Shown here piece by piece: positions 1 to 11,255 of a stretch of 64,000 bases of DNA. The translations under genes and the position numbers were made by a program. Within the stretch, counting starts at the first letter, position 1, and each line of letters opens with the position of its first letter. Under the pieces are notes generated by a model. It had not been told where the DNA came from. It did not search any database and was given only the letters and a program-made list of their open reading frames with translations. Source of the stretch: Euonymus europaeus (lineage: Eukaryota; Streptophyta; Magnoliopsida; Celastrales; Celastraceae); assembly GCA_963580455.1 (NCBI GenBank), contig OY756962.1:18308001-18372000 (forward strand). Reading direction: 5' to 3'.

Positions 1-627
1 CTCTCAAATTGCATCATAACCTTGATGTTATGCATATTGAGAGGAACCTCTTTGACAATGTGTTAGGAATTGTGTTAAATATGAAGGGCAAGACGAAAGA
101 CACTGTAAAAAGCCGTTACGATCTTGTGGACTTGGGTATTAGGGAAGGTCTTCATCCCTACACTGATGGGAATAAAATATTCTTGCCTGCAACTTGCTAT
201 GCCCTGGCACCATGTGAGAATATGATTTTTTTAACCTTTTTGCAAATGTAAAAGTTCCAGATGTTTTTTCTTCAAATATATCAAGATGTGTGAATGTCAA
301 TAAGAAGAAAGTTCATGGCTTGAAGTGTCATGACCACCACGTACTTTTGCAACATATATTTCCACTTGCCATGCATGGATTATTGCCAAAGGAAGTATGT
401 GAGTCATTAATAGAGTTGTGTAATTTCTTCAAGAACTTGTGTTTGAAATCATTACGGGTGGATACTCTTGATAAACTTGAAGAGAAAATTACAAGAACCC
501 TATGCAAGATGGAAACCATCTTCCCTCCGGCTTTTTTTGATGTAATGATCCACTTACTGATTCACTTGGCGAGAGAGGCTAAGATTGGTGGTCTAGTCCA
601 TTATAGATGGATGTACCCAATTGAAAG
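1..627 (+). pseudogene. TNP2-type transposase C-terminal exon with DUF4218 (CACTA)
   Basis: The conceptual protein begins in mid-domain with the CACTA hallmark HNLDVMHIERN, then the dipeptide-rich stretch up to PATCYAL. The frame slips near the run of T at 222-230 and continues with VPDVFSSNISRCVN. The DUF4218 part follows with HDHHVLLQHIFPLAMHGLLP, LIELCNFF, LDKLEEKI, FPPAFFDVMIHLLIHLA and YRWMYPIER. The exon ends at 627 with a good 5' splice site (AG/GTATTA). In intact elements this region is part of the DDE transposase and the domain after it. The start codon and the catalytic N-terminal part lie upstream of the window. Confidence 0.88.
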
Positions 628-722
628 GTATTATATCAGTATTAATGTCCTAATATCTTAATTTACTCAAATATCCTTAGAGCCCATGTAAAAAATCTTC
701 AGTCTAATTTTTTGTCTAATAG
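628..722 (+). other. predicted intron in CACTA transposase gene
   Basis: The 95 bp start with GT at 628 and end with AG at 722 (context CTAATAG/GTATTTG). Removing them joins YPIER to YLHTLKS in frame, which restores the conserved DUF4218 sequence. This is a prediction from reading-frame continuity only. Confidence 0.7.
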
Positions 723-1334
723 GTATTTGCATACACTCAAATCAAATGTCCGAAATAAATCTCGTCTCGAGGGATCAATTTCAGAAGATTGTATTGTGGA
801 TGAATGCCTAACTTTTTGTTCAAGATACTTACGTAGTGTTGAGACAAAATTTAATAGAGCACCCATAAATGATGATAGGCATGTAATACATGATGGACTG
901 CCAATATTTCAAAGAATTGGTTGTGCCAAGGGAGCTTCATAGGCATATCAATTAACCATGGAAGAGTTTGATCAAGCCCGTATATATGTACTTCAAAATA
1001 CTGAAGTAGTTTTGCCATTTTTAGAGCAAGTTTAAAATTTTCTAATTAGTATTTATACATTTAGTGATCTAGTTCATTGGTACTTATATAATGAAGAATA
1101 CCATTGTCAGCGAACATAGAAGTGAAATCTTAATGAGAAGCTCAAGGAATATCATCCAAAGACATAGTAAAGAATTTCCTACATGGTTTAGTACATGTAG
1201 GTAACATGTGACTTATATTGTCCTTAAAACAACACTACTTACCATTCAATTATGAATCAAGTATCATCAAAATTGATTGCTTGTTTATTTTTTGATAATA
1301 GGTCTCAAAGTTAAATGAAAAGGGACTTGCAAGT
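723..1334 (+). pseudogene. CACTA transposase, end of DUF4218 and linker exons
   Basis: The frame opens with YLHTLKSNVRNKSR, then GSISEDCIVDECLTFCSRYL and ETKFNR, typical of the end of DUF4218. A premature TAG at 940-942 interrupts it just before a segment that would read EEFDQARIYVLQ, another conserved linker of CACTA transposases. A further exon-like piece around 1085-1200 ends in FPTWF, after which come a probable intron and the sequence LNEKGLAS at 1314-1334. There the coding region is cut by LTR A(+). The continuation is found at 7956. The stop makes the copy non-functional. Confidence 0.75.
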
Positions 1335-3438
1335 TGTGATGACCTAACCCAAATATTCATTTGTACTAGATTGGAGTTGGAAATATATGTGTATTGGTGT
1401 GTTTTGGACTTTCATGTGTGCCCAGGCGTGTAGGCGAGTGGGGATAATCCAGGACTAGAATGAATCTACTCTAGGCGCACCTAAGGCCGCACTAGGAGAT
1501 CACCCGTAGCAGTGGCAGGCTGGAAATAATTGGAAAAACTTAGGCTGAGGGGCGCCTAGGCGCACCCCTCACATGCCTCGGCGCAATGCGTGCAGGCGTG
1601 AGCAAAGGGCGCCTAGAAGCCGCCTGGAGCAGAGTGCTCTAGGTAGGGGGTTGGGCCAGGTCGCCTAGGTGCATCCCTTGTGCGCCTAGGCACAAACTGC
1701 GATTTTTAAAACCCAGTTAAGTGATTTTCTTCTTCATTTTTATGGCATAGCTCGAGTTTTAGAGAGAGAGAGGGAGAGAAAATTAGAGAGAGAAAGTGAG
1801 GTTTTGAGTGATTATTGGTGCTTTGGAGTTTGGGTTGATGATTCATACAAGATTTCAAGGAAGTTTCAAAGATTCAAGGTAAGTTCCTAGTTTTCGAATT
1901 CTAGGGTTTATGTAGATCTACTTTGATTTTTTAAGAGATGGATTGTAAGGTTTAGATATGTTGTTTCTAGGGTTATTTTAGTTGTTTTACTATTTTAAAT
2001 CATTGGTTTAGGCTAAGTTTTGAATTTGGAGAAGTTGGAGGATTTTGGGGAAAATCTAGAGAGAGACGGTAAATTCTCTTAGTTAATGTTTCGATTTCAT
2101 ATTATTGTTGTTAATTAGTGTTATTAATATGATATTATGGGTTCGGAATGTTTGAATCAATAGGTGGGTTAAAGAGGGTCGAAACCCTAACTTTGGGAAT
2201 TGGTAATGTAAGTGTGCTTAATTGAGGTAGGTACCTTTTTTTCTATCGTATCATTTTGTTCACTAAAGAGCGGCTTGTATTTTTTCATTGGTCATCATTT
2301 TGTGTTCTTGCCTAAATTGCTCCTTAGGAAGAATGAAGCCTCTTTGTTTGATTATTGATTAATTGCATGCCTTATAAATGTTTAATCATCTATTGCGCAT
2401 GTTAACTCTCGTTCATGCATCACGTAGTTACGTATGTATATAGGGTTGTTGGATATATATAATTCTCTTTCATAACATGATTGGGCAAGCATTGTAGCTG
2501 CACTGGAACTATGGGTATGGACTCGTACTGTCCTTAGGATCTATTTGTATGATGCTGGATATTGAGGGGGCACACTGTTGCCAGAATCAGGATTTTTCCA
2601 TTGTGGAGGTGCATCTATGGTTGCCTTAAGGCAAGTTTCAAGGTTTCTGATGATTTTTCGGATATTCGTTGACCGATGTCAAGGCGCTATAGGGTGTAGC
2701 CGATGATTATTATCCTGTTGTGACATTGTAGATGACATTTTGCTGCATGGTGCTTATTTCATCATCCAGCCTTGTAATTTTGATAACTCTTATCTTTCCC
2801 TAATGAGCCTTTTGCACACCCAATTTCTTTTCTTATATCCTTTAGGTGAGACTGGTACTAAGAACCAGGTTGCGGATTAGTAGGAGGCGATGTGACATAG
2901 AAAGCCACCCTAGGCGCACTAGGATTCTTAGTATAATGTGTTGAAACTTTGTTGGTTAGTTGAGTACATTTAGTACTTCTATTCTGTTGAATATTATGTT
3001 GCTTAAATACCTATTTGCTATGTATGATGGATCATCGAGGATGTATGGTGTGTGATCGGGACTCCCGTACCAGTATGATGGACCATGGGTCCGGATTTGT
3101 TGACTTTGATAGTCTTTGTTGATGATAATTATGTGATGATGTTCTACATATTATTTGCATGCGATTAAGGACCTGAGACCCTGCTTAGAGTGTGAATGTG
3201 TTTAGATGGCCAGAGACCCTGCTAGACTACGGGATTGTACTGAATTGTTATTGATTACGTTTCTTATATGATGTGATATGTGACTCCGAGTTGGCACCCT
3301 TCGATATACTGGAAGATGCTGTCGGATTTTTGTTCGAATCTGGGATTAGGATGACGTGTGTGAGATCCTTAGTGACGATGTACACGTCAATAGTGGAGCA
3401 CTCAACTCGGTGTGTAAATTCCGGGTCGAGGCGTCACA
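1335..3438 (+). mobile_element. solo LTR, family A, plus orientation
   Basis: A 2104-bp unit begins TGTGATGACC and ends GGCGTCACA, flanked by a perfect 5-bp duplication CAAGT (1330-1334 and 3439-3443). TG...CA ends plus a 5-bp duplication indicate an LTR retrotransposon; no internal coding region is attached, so it is called a solo LTR. Long LTRs starting TGTRACRCCC are typical of some plant Ty3/gypsy (Tekay/Del-type) elements; that lineage is an inference. The U3 part contains repeated GCCTAGGC motifs, including a perfect 12-bp palindrome GCGCCTAGGCGC at 1552-1563. A GAGA-rich tract follows at about 1760-1800, and a splice-donor-like AAGGTAAGTT near 1877. Confidence 0.82.
1410..1710 (+). repeat. 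GCCTAGGC palindrome cluster in LTR A U3
   Basis: Several copies or near-copies of the core GCCTAGGC occur here: GCGCCTAGGCGC (1552-1563, perfect palindrome), CGCCTAGAAG, CGCCTAGGTGC and GCGCCTAGGCAC. The local GC content is far above the surrounding AT-rich sequence. The inverted copy LTR A(-) has the same 12-mer at 6388-6399. It may be a binding-site array of the LTR promoter; no function is known to me. Confidence 0.6.
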
Positions 3439-3647
3439 CAAGTGATGATGTGACGCCCTATTTCTGGAATGTCACATGGTGCTTTCCGCACCTACCTAGG
3501 TCACCAATGTGATCCACATCCTTAGATTTTAACCCTAATTCACTCAATTAGGGCAAACCTGACAATCAAAAATCCGGCAGCATCTCCCTGTATATCGGGG
3601 AATGCCCACTTGGAACAAAACACAGTAAAATAATAATAAATCACATC

Positions 3648-3716
3648 ATGACCTAGCAGGGCCTCCGGCCATCTATCAGCATGACCTAGTAAGGCCTCAG
3701 GCCATCTAGCAGCATG
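3648..3716. repeat. 33-bp tandem duplication in LTR B(-)
   Basis: The unit starting CATGACCTAGCAGGGCCTC is repeated once with small changes (CATGACCTAGTAAGGCCTC). It carries the GGCCT..GGCCATCTA motif that occurs twice in most LTRs of this group. Confidence 0.7.
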
Positions 3717-4619
3717 TACAAATTGTTTCACATTCAATATCAAATACATACAACATGGGCAATCCCAACCATCATACATCAGAACATAAAGTTCATATCC
3801 TCAATTTTGAAGATACAATTAAAGTTTACCTTTCAACCGTAGACAAACACACCCATCGGTGCAATCAGTCCATGTCACATAAGTTATCAAACAAAACAAA
3901 ATAACAAATAAAGTTCACCCACTCAATTTTTCCCAATCATATCCCTCTTCCAAGTGTCATCCATACCATAGCTCCGTCTCTACTGATCTACAACACCAAT
4001 ACTCGTACCAATCTCACTTGTATGGAGGAAACAAAGAAAGAAGGTGAGCTACGAGCTCAGTACAAGTAAATAGAGTAATCAACAACTATAGGCTTATTCC
4101 AAATGAAAGGCAATGCGTCAATATGATATCTCATATGCTCATGTCACATAACACAACAATAACACCCGAGTGTCCTTTCTGGGCAAACGTTTACAATTCT
4201 TGAAGTTCTGAATATAGATCAACAATCAACAATCAATAACCGTGGTTATCCCAACCATGAGTGAATCAACATCAAACGCACACCCTGGTTTTCCCAGCAA
4301 TCATTGGATGCGCACCGATAAATCTAATTCCCCCGTTCAATCTTGGTTCTCCAAACAATTTTTGGATTGACCGTACAATCTCCAACCAAAACCCCCCGAA
4401 AAGTTACTCAGTTGTGTGAGTTCCATCACACCCATACTTCAGGTGTGTTGCCTCACATGAAGTCATATGATTGGTGCCATGCCTCGACACACAACCATCC
4501 TCCCATGTGACGTTCAATAAATCCTAGGGTTTACCTGAGTCCATACTCGAGCATCCCATGCAATCTATAATGCTTCCATTCTTCATGCCATGTCAATTGA
4601 TATACATATATAGTCAACC

Positions 4620-4645
4620 TATATATATATATATATATATATATA
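4620..4645. repeat. (TA)n microsatellite
   Basis: About 13 uninterrupted TA units lie inside LTR B(-), directly next to the LTR A(-) insertion point. Confidence 0.9.
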
Positions 4646-4648
4646 ACT

Positions 4649-6904
4649 TGTGACGCCCCGACCCAAATTCCACACTTAGCCGGGAGCGCCACATTAGACG
4701 TGTACCCCATCACTAAGGACCTCACCACACGTCATCCTACCCCGGATTCTAACAAAAATTCAGCAGCACCTCCCCTTATATTAGAGGGTGCCAACCTAAA
4801 GTCATATATCACTTCAAATAAGAAATGTAACAATAATAATTCATAGCAATTTCGCAGCCTAACAAGGCCTTCGGCCATCTAACCACATTCACACACTAGG
4901 CAGGGCCTCAGGCCTCCTAATCACATGCAAATAATATGCTTAACATAATCACATAAACATAATGAACAAAGACTATTAAAGTCTACAAATTCGGACCCAA
5001 GGTCCACCATCCAGGTACGGGAGTCCCGATCATACGACATACACTCCCGACCCTCCATCCAACATACCGAAAAGGTATTCAACAACATAGTGTTCAATAA
5101 CATAGAAGTACTAAATGTACTCATCAACTACCAAGTTCCAACATAATGAAATACAAATCCTATGCTCCTAGGGTGGCCATCCATGTCACGCTACTTCCTA
5201 CTAATCCGTAGCCTGGTTCTCAACACCAGTCTCACCTAAAGGATAGAGAAAAGAAATAGGGTGAGCAGAAGGCTCAGTAGAGAAAAATATAGTCATCAAT
5301 ATTATAAGGCTAAATGAGGAATCAAGCTCAATGCAGCAAAATGACATCTAAAATTTCACAACAAGAAGATATAATCATCGGCTACACTCTATAGCGTCAA
5401 GGCACCGGTCAACGGATATCCGCAAAATCATCGAAAACCTTACACCTTGCCCCGGACAACCATAGATGCACCTCCATAATGGAGAAATCCGATTCTAGCA
5501 ACAATATGCCACCTCGGTACCCAACATCACACCAACAGATCCTATGGATACTACGAGCCCATACTCATAGCTCCAGTGCAACTACAATGCATGTCCAATC
5601 ATGTCATGCAATGAAGTGAATATATAAAATAGCCCTATATATATACGTAACTACATGATGTATGAACGAGAATTATCATGCCCAATAGATGATTAAGCAT
5701 TCATAAGGTTATGCAATTACTCAATAACCAACAAAAGGGTTCGTTCTTCCTAAGGAATAATTCAGGCAAGAACAAACGATTAATGACCAATGAAGAATTA
5801 CAACCGCTCTCTAGAGAAAAACAATACAGTAGAAAATGGGGTAAGAATCCCTACCTCATTATGAGCAAATTCCCGAAATCAATGAAAACTCAACTCTAGG
5901 GTTTCAATTTTTCCACACCTAACCTTATGACAAAAATGAACCCTCTCACACATCAATATACGATCCTCCATTCATAACAACATGATAAAAATCACAAATT
6001 TCGAATTACTCACCTTCTCAATCTAGAAATCCTTCTTTAAGCTTTGAATCTTAGCCCAACCAAGGCTTAACTCCAAAATCACAAACAAACCTATTTATTC
6101 ATCCATAATCAAGTCTAAATCAGCATATCTAAATCATAAAACCCAACTCTAAAGAAATCTAATCAAATCTATAATAACCCTAGAATTTACAAAACTAGGA
6201 AAACTTACCAAAAATCAAGCTTGAATCTTCAATATTCAACTCCAATGATCATGAATATTTAAGAACTAGGTCAAATCCTTACTAGAACTCATTCTCTCTC
6301 TATAATTTTCACTCTCTCACTCTTGAAACCGGACATCTCAAAAAAATACCTTTCTGGCTCGCATAACACTGATTTAAACATCGGGTTGCGCCTAGGCGCT
6401 TTGGCCTATATCAAATTCTTCAAATTCCACTGCTTTGGATGGCATCTTGGGCGTGTAGAGAAATTCACGAATAGGCGGGGTGTGCCTAGGCACTCATGCG
6501 CCAATCCAATTTTTGTTGCCTACTAGACTGGGTGAACCTTTTTACACGCCTAGGAGCACCACCTAGGCGTACTCCTAGGCATGTGGCCTTATTGTTTCCA
6601 GCTATGTCTTAGTCTTAGTTTCGATTTGATATATTATGGGTCCCAAACGGACATCTGCGTACTCCTAGGTGTGTGGCCTTATTGTTTCCAGCTCTGTCAT
6701 AGTCTTAGTTTCGATTTGATATATTATGGGCCCCAAACGGACATCTGTGCGCAAAGTTATGACCAATTTACTAAACCTAGTTCAAAAACTATCATTTACG
6801 GTCTTATACAACTCAAATGGTCCGTTACCTCTTCGAACCCATTTTTCAATAACTTATCACTTAAAATTTAGCCAATATTAATATTTTTGGGTAGGGGTTT
6901 CACA
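4649..6904 (-). mobile_element. solo LTR, family A, minus orientation, nested in LTR B(-)
   Basis: The 2256-bp unit begins TGTGACGCCCCGACCC and ends GGGGTTTCACA. It is the reverse complement of a diverged family A LTR. It shares with 1335-3438 the block with GGACTCCCGTACC, the order of the U5 motifs, the GCGCCTAGGCGC palindrome (6388-6399) and a second perfect palindrome GTGCCTAGGCAC (6482-6493). Flanks are TAACT (4644-4648) and TAACA (6905-6909), a target duplication with one difference. The surrounding sequence on both sides is family B LTR, so this is a nested insertion. Pyrimidine-rich CTCTCTC at 6292-6320 corresponds to the GAGA tract of the plus copy. Confidence 0.8.
6570..6746. repeat. 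89-bp tandem duplication in U3 of LTR A(-)
   Basis: The unit from GTACTCCTAGG to GGACATCTG is present twice in a row (6570-6658 and 6659-6746) with few differences. It includes the conserved U3 box TTTCGATTTGATATATTATGG that also occurs in families B and D. Other LTR copies here have it once. Confidence 0.85.
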
Positions 6905-7676
6905 TAACAACTCATGATGCATGAACGATCAACCATGCCCAATAAGTGATGGAACGTGTACATGGGTTAATGCAATCTACATTTCAAGAGAAACAAGAGT
7001 AAACCCTAAGTTCGTTCTTCTTTAGAAACAATAAGGTAAGAACACAAAGTTCGATGACCAATGAGGAAGTAAACCACATTTAAAGAGAAAATGAATGATA
7101 TGAAAGAGAGTTGGGTCAAGAATTCCCCTACCTCTTTTCCAAGTTAATGCACTTAATAGAATTTAGCCCCAAAAACCTAGGGTTTCAGTTCCAATCCTAA
7201 TATTAGTCAAAAATTGAAACCCATGTCATAAAAATACATTATTAACATCACATTTCTCATATAAATGACAATTATCTCACAAAACTCAAGAATTTACCTT
7301 CTCACTCTAGAAATTTCCTCCAAAAGTTTGAATCTCCACCCAACTAGTTCTTACTCAAAATCGACAATAGAACCTATATATACAACCATAATCATTTATA
7401 AAATCAACTTCCTAAATCCTCTAAACCAACCAATCAAAGAATCTAAACAAAACCTAACTTTTGACAAAACTCGAAAAACTTACCAAAACTCCTTGAATCT
7501 CCTCCGAATCTTTCGATCCTTGCTAGATGATTAAAAATCCACAAGAATCCAAGTTTGAACTCACAAAAATCACCCTCTCTCTAGATTTTCCTCTTTCTCT
7601 CTCGCGTCTCGTGTTTCTTTAAAAAAAAACACAAAGCAAATGGGTTGTTTTAACCCAGAAATCGTGACTACTGTTC

Positions 7677-7905
7677 ATGGGGGATCGATTTGCCGCTTTT
7701 GGGGATCGATCCACAAATTCTCTGGTTTTGTTTTTCTCCTTCTTTTTGGGGGGATCAATCCTCCGAACTAGGGGATTGATCCACCACTTTTTTGTCCCCT
7801 TTTTCCTTCTTTTTCTTTTTTCTTCACTTCATTCCATCCCATTTCCTTTCCATAGTGATCAATCACCCATATTGGCGACCAATCCCCCAAAAACTCGGCC
7901 CAATT
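7677..7905. repeat. GATCGATC / GATCAATC palindrome cluster in LTR B(-) U3
   Basis: Copies include GGATCGATCC (perfect palindrome, 7703-7712), GGATCAATCC near 7752 paired with GGATTGATCC near 7783 as a perfect inverted repeat, and GTGATCAATCAC near 7856. The plus-oriented family B copy has entirely different palindromes at the matching place. Confidence 0.6.
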
Positions 7906-7913
7906 GAGTGTTT

Positions 7914-7939
7914 TATTATTATTATTATTATTATTATTT
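7914..7939. repeat. (TTA)n microsatellite
   Basis: About eight ATT/TTA triplets lie just inside the 5' end of LTR B(-). Confidence 0.9.
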
Positions 7940-7955
7940 AGGGCAGGGCGTCACA

Positions 7956-8534
7956 AATGATTTTTTAAGCTTGGCTATTGGTCCAATGTGATTGGTTAGT
8001 CGATATTCGACATATATCGTGAATGGGTTCAAATTTCATGTAAAAGATCGTGCAACTGAAAGAACAAGTCAAAATAGTGGAGTTCTTGTAAGAGGGGATG
8101 ACTCAAGTACAGAGAAAGAATATTATGGGGTATTGGAAGATGTTTTTGAGCTCTCTTATGTTGGAAATAATAAAGTTTTTCTCTTCATGTGTCATTGGTG
8201 GGATGTGGGATGACTAGGAAGGGGGTACAAGATTGGTTCTTATGACTACACAAGCGTGAACGTGAATGGGTCTTTAAGCAGCAATGAACCATTTGTATTG
8301 ACATCACAAGCAGAACAAGTGTTCTATGTTGCTGATATTATGAATAGTGATTGGCTTGTTGTAGTTAAAACCAGTCCTGGCGACCTTTATAGCATGCCAC
8401 CTGGGAATGAAACCAATATAGATGATAGTGATGCTTCTTCTGCGGATGAAGGGGACGCTTACCAAGAAGAAGAGTTTGATAATTATGAATATCGTACTAA
8501 CACCATGGAGAATGACAACATTGGAGCACACTAA
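7956..8534 (+). pseudogene. CACTA transposase DUF4216 segment (continuation)
   Basis: The coding sequence resumes directly at the insertion point with LSLAIGPM, a stop, then LVSRYSTYIVNGFKFHVKDR and TQNSGV-like residues. It continues with YYGVLEDVFELSYVGNNKVFLF, CHWWDVG, SVNVNGSLSSNEPFVL and QAEQVFYVADI. These are the conserved features of DUF4216, which follows DUF4218 in many plant CACTA transposases. A stop at about 8212-8214 splits it. The end is acidic (DDSDASSADEGDAYQEEEFD) and terminates with TAA at 8532-8534, the natural C terminus. Broken copy. Confidence 0.85.
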
Positions 8535-8856
8535 CAAGGGTTGACATCGAGGCAGAAAGCTTCAACGTTAATACGGGTGCTACAATGACAAATAATGAGT
8601 TTGCGAGGATTTCATTGACGATTATAACATAGATAATGATATTCACAATGGATTTAGCGATGCTGATGATTTTTGAGAATGCTGAATTTAATTATAAGTT
8701 TACATCTGATGAGTAAATTTTGTATGTTTGTTATTATTTTTAGTCATGTAAAGACTTGAGTTAATATATTGCTTTTATAAGTTCACTATTTTGCTAATAA
8801 TGTATTTTTTTTCAATATACTGTGAGACTAATAATTTATTTTCTTGGCCAAAGAAC

Positions 8857-9526
8857 ATGAGAACTAGAGTTGGTTTTCGTGTTGGTGTACATGGAAGAGG
8901 CTTGTCTTCAAGTCGTCGAACGCTCGCGGATGATGCAATATCTCCTGTACGTATTTCCCAGCCACCTAGGGTGCAAGTCCAGACACAAACAAGGAGAAAT
9001 TTGGAGAATACTATACAACAACGTGAACAACCAGTTGGCAGAATGGAAACAGAGTCAATGGTGAATCAATCCCAGCCACAATCTCGACATCCCAGTAGTG
9101 CAGGTTTGTCAAAATGTTTTAAAAATTTGTTCATGTGTTTGTTTAAGATTCAAATAGAGTATTCTCCAGATAAAAGCTTCAAATGCATATGAACAACTTT
9201 GATTGTCCAAATAAATGCTTTGTTATAGCTATTTCAAAGTTTTGAATGTATGAATTAGATCCGATTGTGCTCTTTATAGCTATGGAAAGGCAAAGTCTCG
9301 ATTCTTATTTATAATGAACTTATCCTACTTGTAACACTAGTTGGTGACCAAGCACACATGTGCTACCAAATCATTTGCCGAAGTGGAAGAGTCATTGGTA
9401 ACTTTTTTTTTAACTGTACTTAAAATAGAATTGGCAAATCAATATGGGTTGACTATTTCCTTATGTCATTCCGGAAAGATCCAAGCACTAAGGAAAAGGC
9501 CTCAGCTGATAAAGTTTGGTTGGTCG
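8857..9526 (+). pseudogene. second CACTA gene (TNPA-like), 5' part
   Basis: A new start (ATGAGAACTAGAG) lies about 320 bp after the transposase stop. It opens an arginine-rich N-terminal exon (MRTRVGFRVGVHGRGL) followed by a glutamine-rich stretch to about 9105. After a probable intron, the exon from about 9337 reads VTKHTCATKSFAEVEES. This matches the HTCGSKSFARVREE-type motif of the second gene of CACTA elements (plant transposase Ptta/En/Spm type). The frame then changes and reads KASADKVWLV up to 9526, where copia 1 is inserted. The middle of the usual protein seems to be missing. Confidence 0.72.
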
Positions 9527-9994
9527 TGATAGGGATGGTATGCTAAACGTCATTATTTTATGTAATATTCAAACTCAGTTTATTTATTTGAAATAAAATA
9601 TGTTTAACAGTTTATATATGAAAAATGACATATTGGCATAAGCTTCTTTTATTCTATATGGTATATGAATTGGTGTGTAGAGTTTAGCTTACACACAGAA
9701 GATCAATTCATAAGTTCCTATTGAATATAAGAACGATCACAACTTAGACGGAATTGGACAAACCGTTGGCAGGGCTGTAGTATAGTATTTCAGCATGTCT
9801 ATCTTGGTTACGGAAAGCGGTTCAGGTTGAACTTACTATACTAGTACACTTGGGGTGTATTGATCACGACTACATGTGAGTCAATTTTTATAGTTTGACT
9901 ACATGGAAAATTGTACACTCACACTGACGTTATAACATTGTTCATAATATTAATTTATTAAAAATTATTGGTACGTGTGCATTTAATGTATGGA
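9527..9994 (+). repeat. copia 1 truncated 5' LTR
   Basis: It starts TGATAGGGATGGTATGC and aligns throughout with 11256-11725 of the 3' LTR. Similarity stops at TTAATGTATG, after which the sequence is reverse transcriptase coding DNA. Confidence 0.85.
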
Positions 9995-11240
9995 ACTTTG
10001 GCAAATGGATGTCAAGACAGTTTTCCTAAATGGAAGTCTTGACGAAAGCATCTATATGGTGCAACCAGACGAATTTATAGTCAAAGACCAAAAGCACCTA
10101 TTGTGCAAGCTTAAGAGGTCCATTTATGGACTTAATTAGGTATCTAGATCTTGGAATATAAGAGTTGATCAGGCAATAAGATCATGTGGATTTGAGCAAC
10201 GTCTTGATGAATCTTGTGTCTATCGAAGAAGCAATGGAAGTGTGGTGGTGCTCTTAGTACTTTATGTAGATGATATATTGCTCATCGGAAATGATGTAGC
10301 TATATTATCCTTAGTTAAAGTCTGGTTGAAAAGTCAATTCGAAATGAAAGACTTGGGAGAAGCTAGTCACATTCTTGGGATCAAGTTGCTAAGAAATTGG
10401 AAACAAAGAATGTTGGGCTTATCTCAAGAAGTCTACATTGACATCATCCTGGAAATATTTGGCATGCAAGATTCCAACAAAGAATTTCTTCCTTACAGAC
10501 ATGGAATCATCTTGTCTCGAGATTAGTGTCCTAATGATGTTGATGAGATCAAGAGAATGAGTAAAGTACCATATGCCTCGACAGTGGGAAGCCTCATGAT
10601 GTGTACTAGACCAAATATATGTTATATGGTTGGTCTAGTTAGCAGTTATCAATCAAACCCAGGAATGGAACATTGGATTGCTGTAAAGCATATACTCAAG
10701 TATCTAAAGAGAATGAATGATTATATGTTAATTTATAAGGCTAAAGAACTTGTACCTATACAGTATACAGATTCAGATTTTCAGTCAGACAAAGATTCGA
10801 GAAAGCCAACTTCAGGCTATGTTTTCACATTAGGAGGTGGAGCCATTAGTTGGAGAAATGTTAAGCAATCCTGCATTGCTGACTCCACTATGGAAGCCGA
10901 ATATGTAGTGGCCTCTGAGGCAGCTAATGAATCAGTATGGCTCCAAAACTTTCTAATAGATTTGAATGTGGTACCTCCAGGTCAGTTACCTATTGCACTT
11001 TACTGTGATAATAGTGGAGTAGTAGCAAATTCAAAGGAACCAAGAGATCATTCGAAAGGAAAACATATAGAATGCAAGTATCACTTGATATGAGAAATCG
11101 TACGGAGAGGTGATGTCATAGTGATGAAAATAGCATCAAAGGATAACTTGGCGGATCCATTTACCAAGTGCTTACCAACAAAGTCACTTGAAGGACACTT
11201 GGAGGACCTAACAATAAGATGTGTACCGTTGTGGCCTTAA
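9995..11240 (+). pseudogene. copia 1 reverse transcriptase and RNase H remnant
   Basis: The frame begins in the RT core with WQMDVKT and VFLNGSLDESIYM. It continues through KRSIYGL, the intact catalytic motif LYVDDILLIGND, KDLGEASHILGIK, and TRPNICYMVG. RNase H follows with YTDSDFQSDKDSRKPTSGY, GGAISWRN, DSTMEAEY and LYCDNSG, ending with the conserved NLADPFTK. In-frame stops occur at 10137-10139, 10524-10526 and 11091-11093. In a complete element this is the 3' half of pol; the rest has been deleted. Motif wording is close to copia 2, so both are probably of related copia lineages. Confidence 0.88.
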
Positions 11241-11242
11241 TC

Positions 11243-11255
11243 ACAAGTGGGAGAT
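11243..11255 (+). other. copia 1 polypurine tract
   Basis: The purine-rich stretch AAGTGGGAGAT lies immediately before the LTR start TGATAGG. It would prime plus-strand DNA synthesis in a functional copia element. Confidence 0.75.

Larger units (their letters stand above)
3449..7955 (-). mobile_element. solo LTR, family B, minus orientation, split by LTR A(-)
   Basis: The two halves 3449-4648 and 6905-7955 (together about 2250 bp) are the reverse complement of the family B LTR found intact at 52409-54697. Matching landmarks are the terminal TGTGACG, the ACCTAGG block, the hairpin CCCTGTATATCGGGG region near 3585, and the CATGATGCATGAACGATC stretch near 6912. Ends are TGTGACGCCC (3449) and GGGCGTCACA (7955). 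Flanking pentamers are GATGA (3444-3448) and AATGA (7956-7960), a target duplication with one difference. It lies only 10 bp from LTR A(+). The U3 contains GGATCGATCC-type palindromes at 7680-7900. Confidence 0.78.

Noticed and set aside
6581..6871. 96-codon plus-strand ORF with an internal protein repeat
   Set aside because: The repeat is explained by the 89-bp DNA tandem duplication in LTR A(-); no known protein.
7677..7907. 76-codon ORF with hydrophobic, phenylalanine-rich sequence
   Set aside because: It arises from the T-rich palindrome region of LTR B U3.
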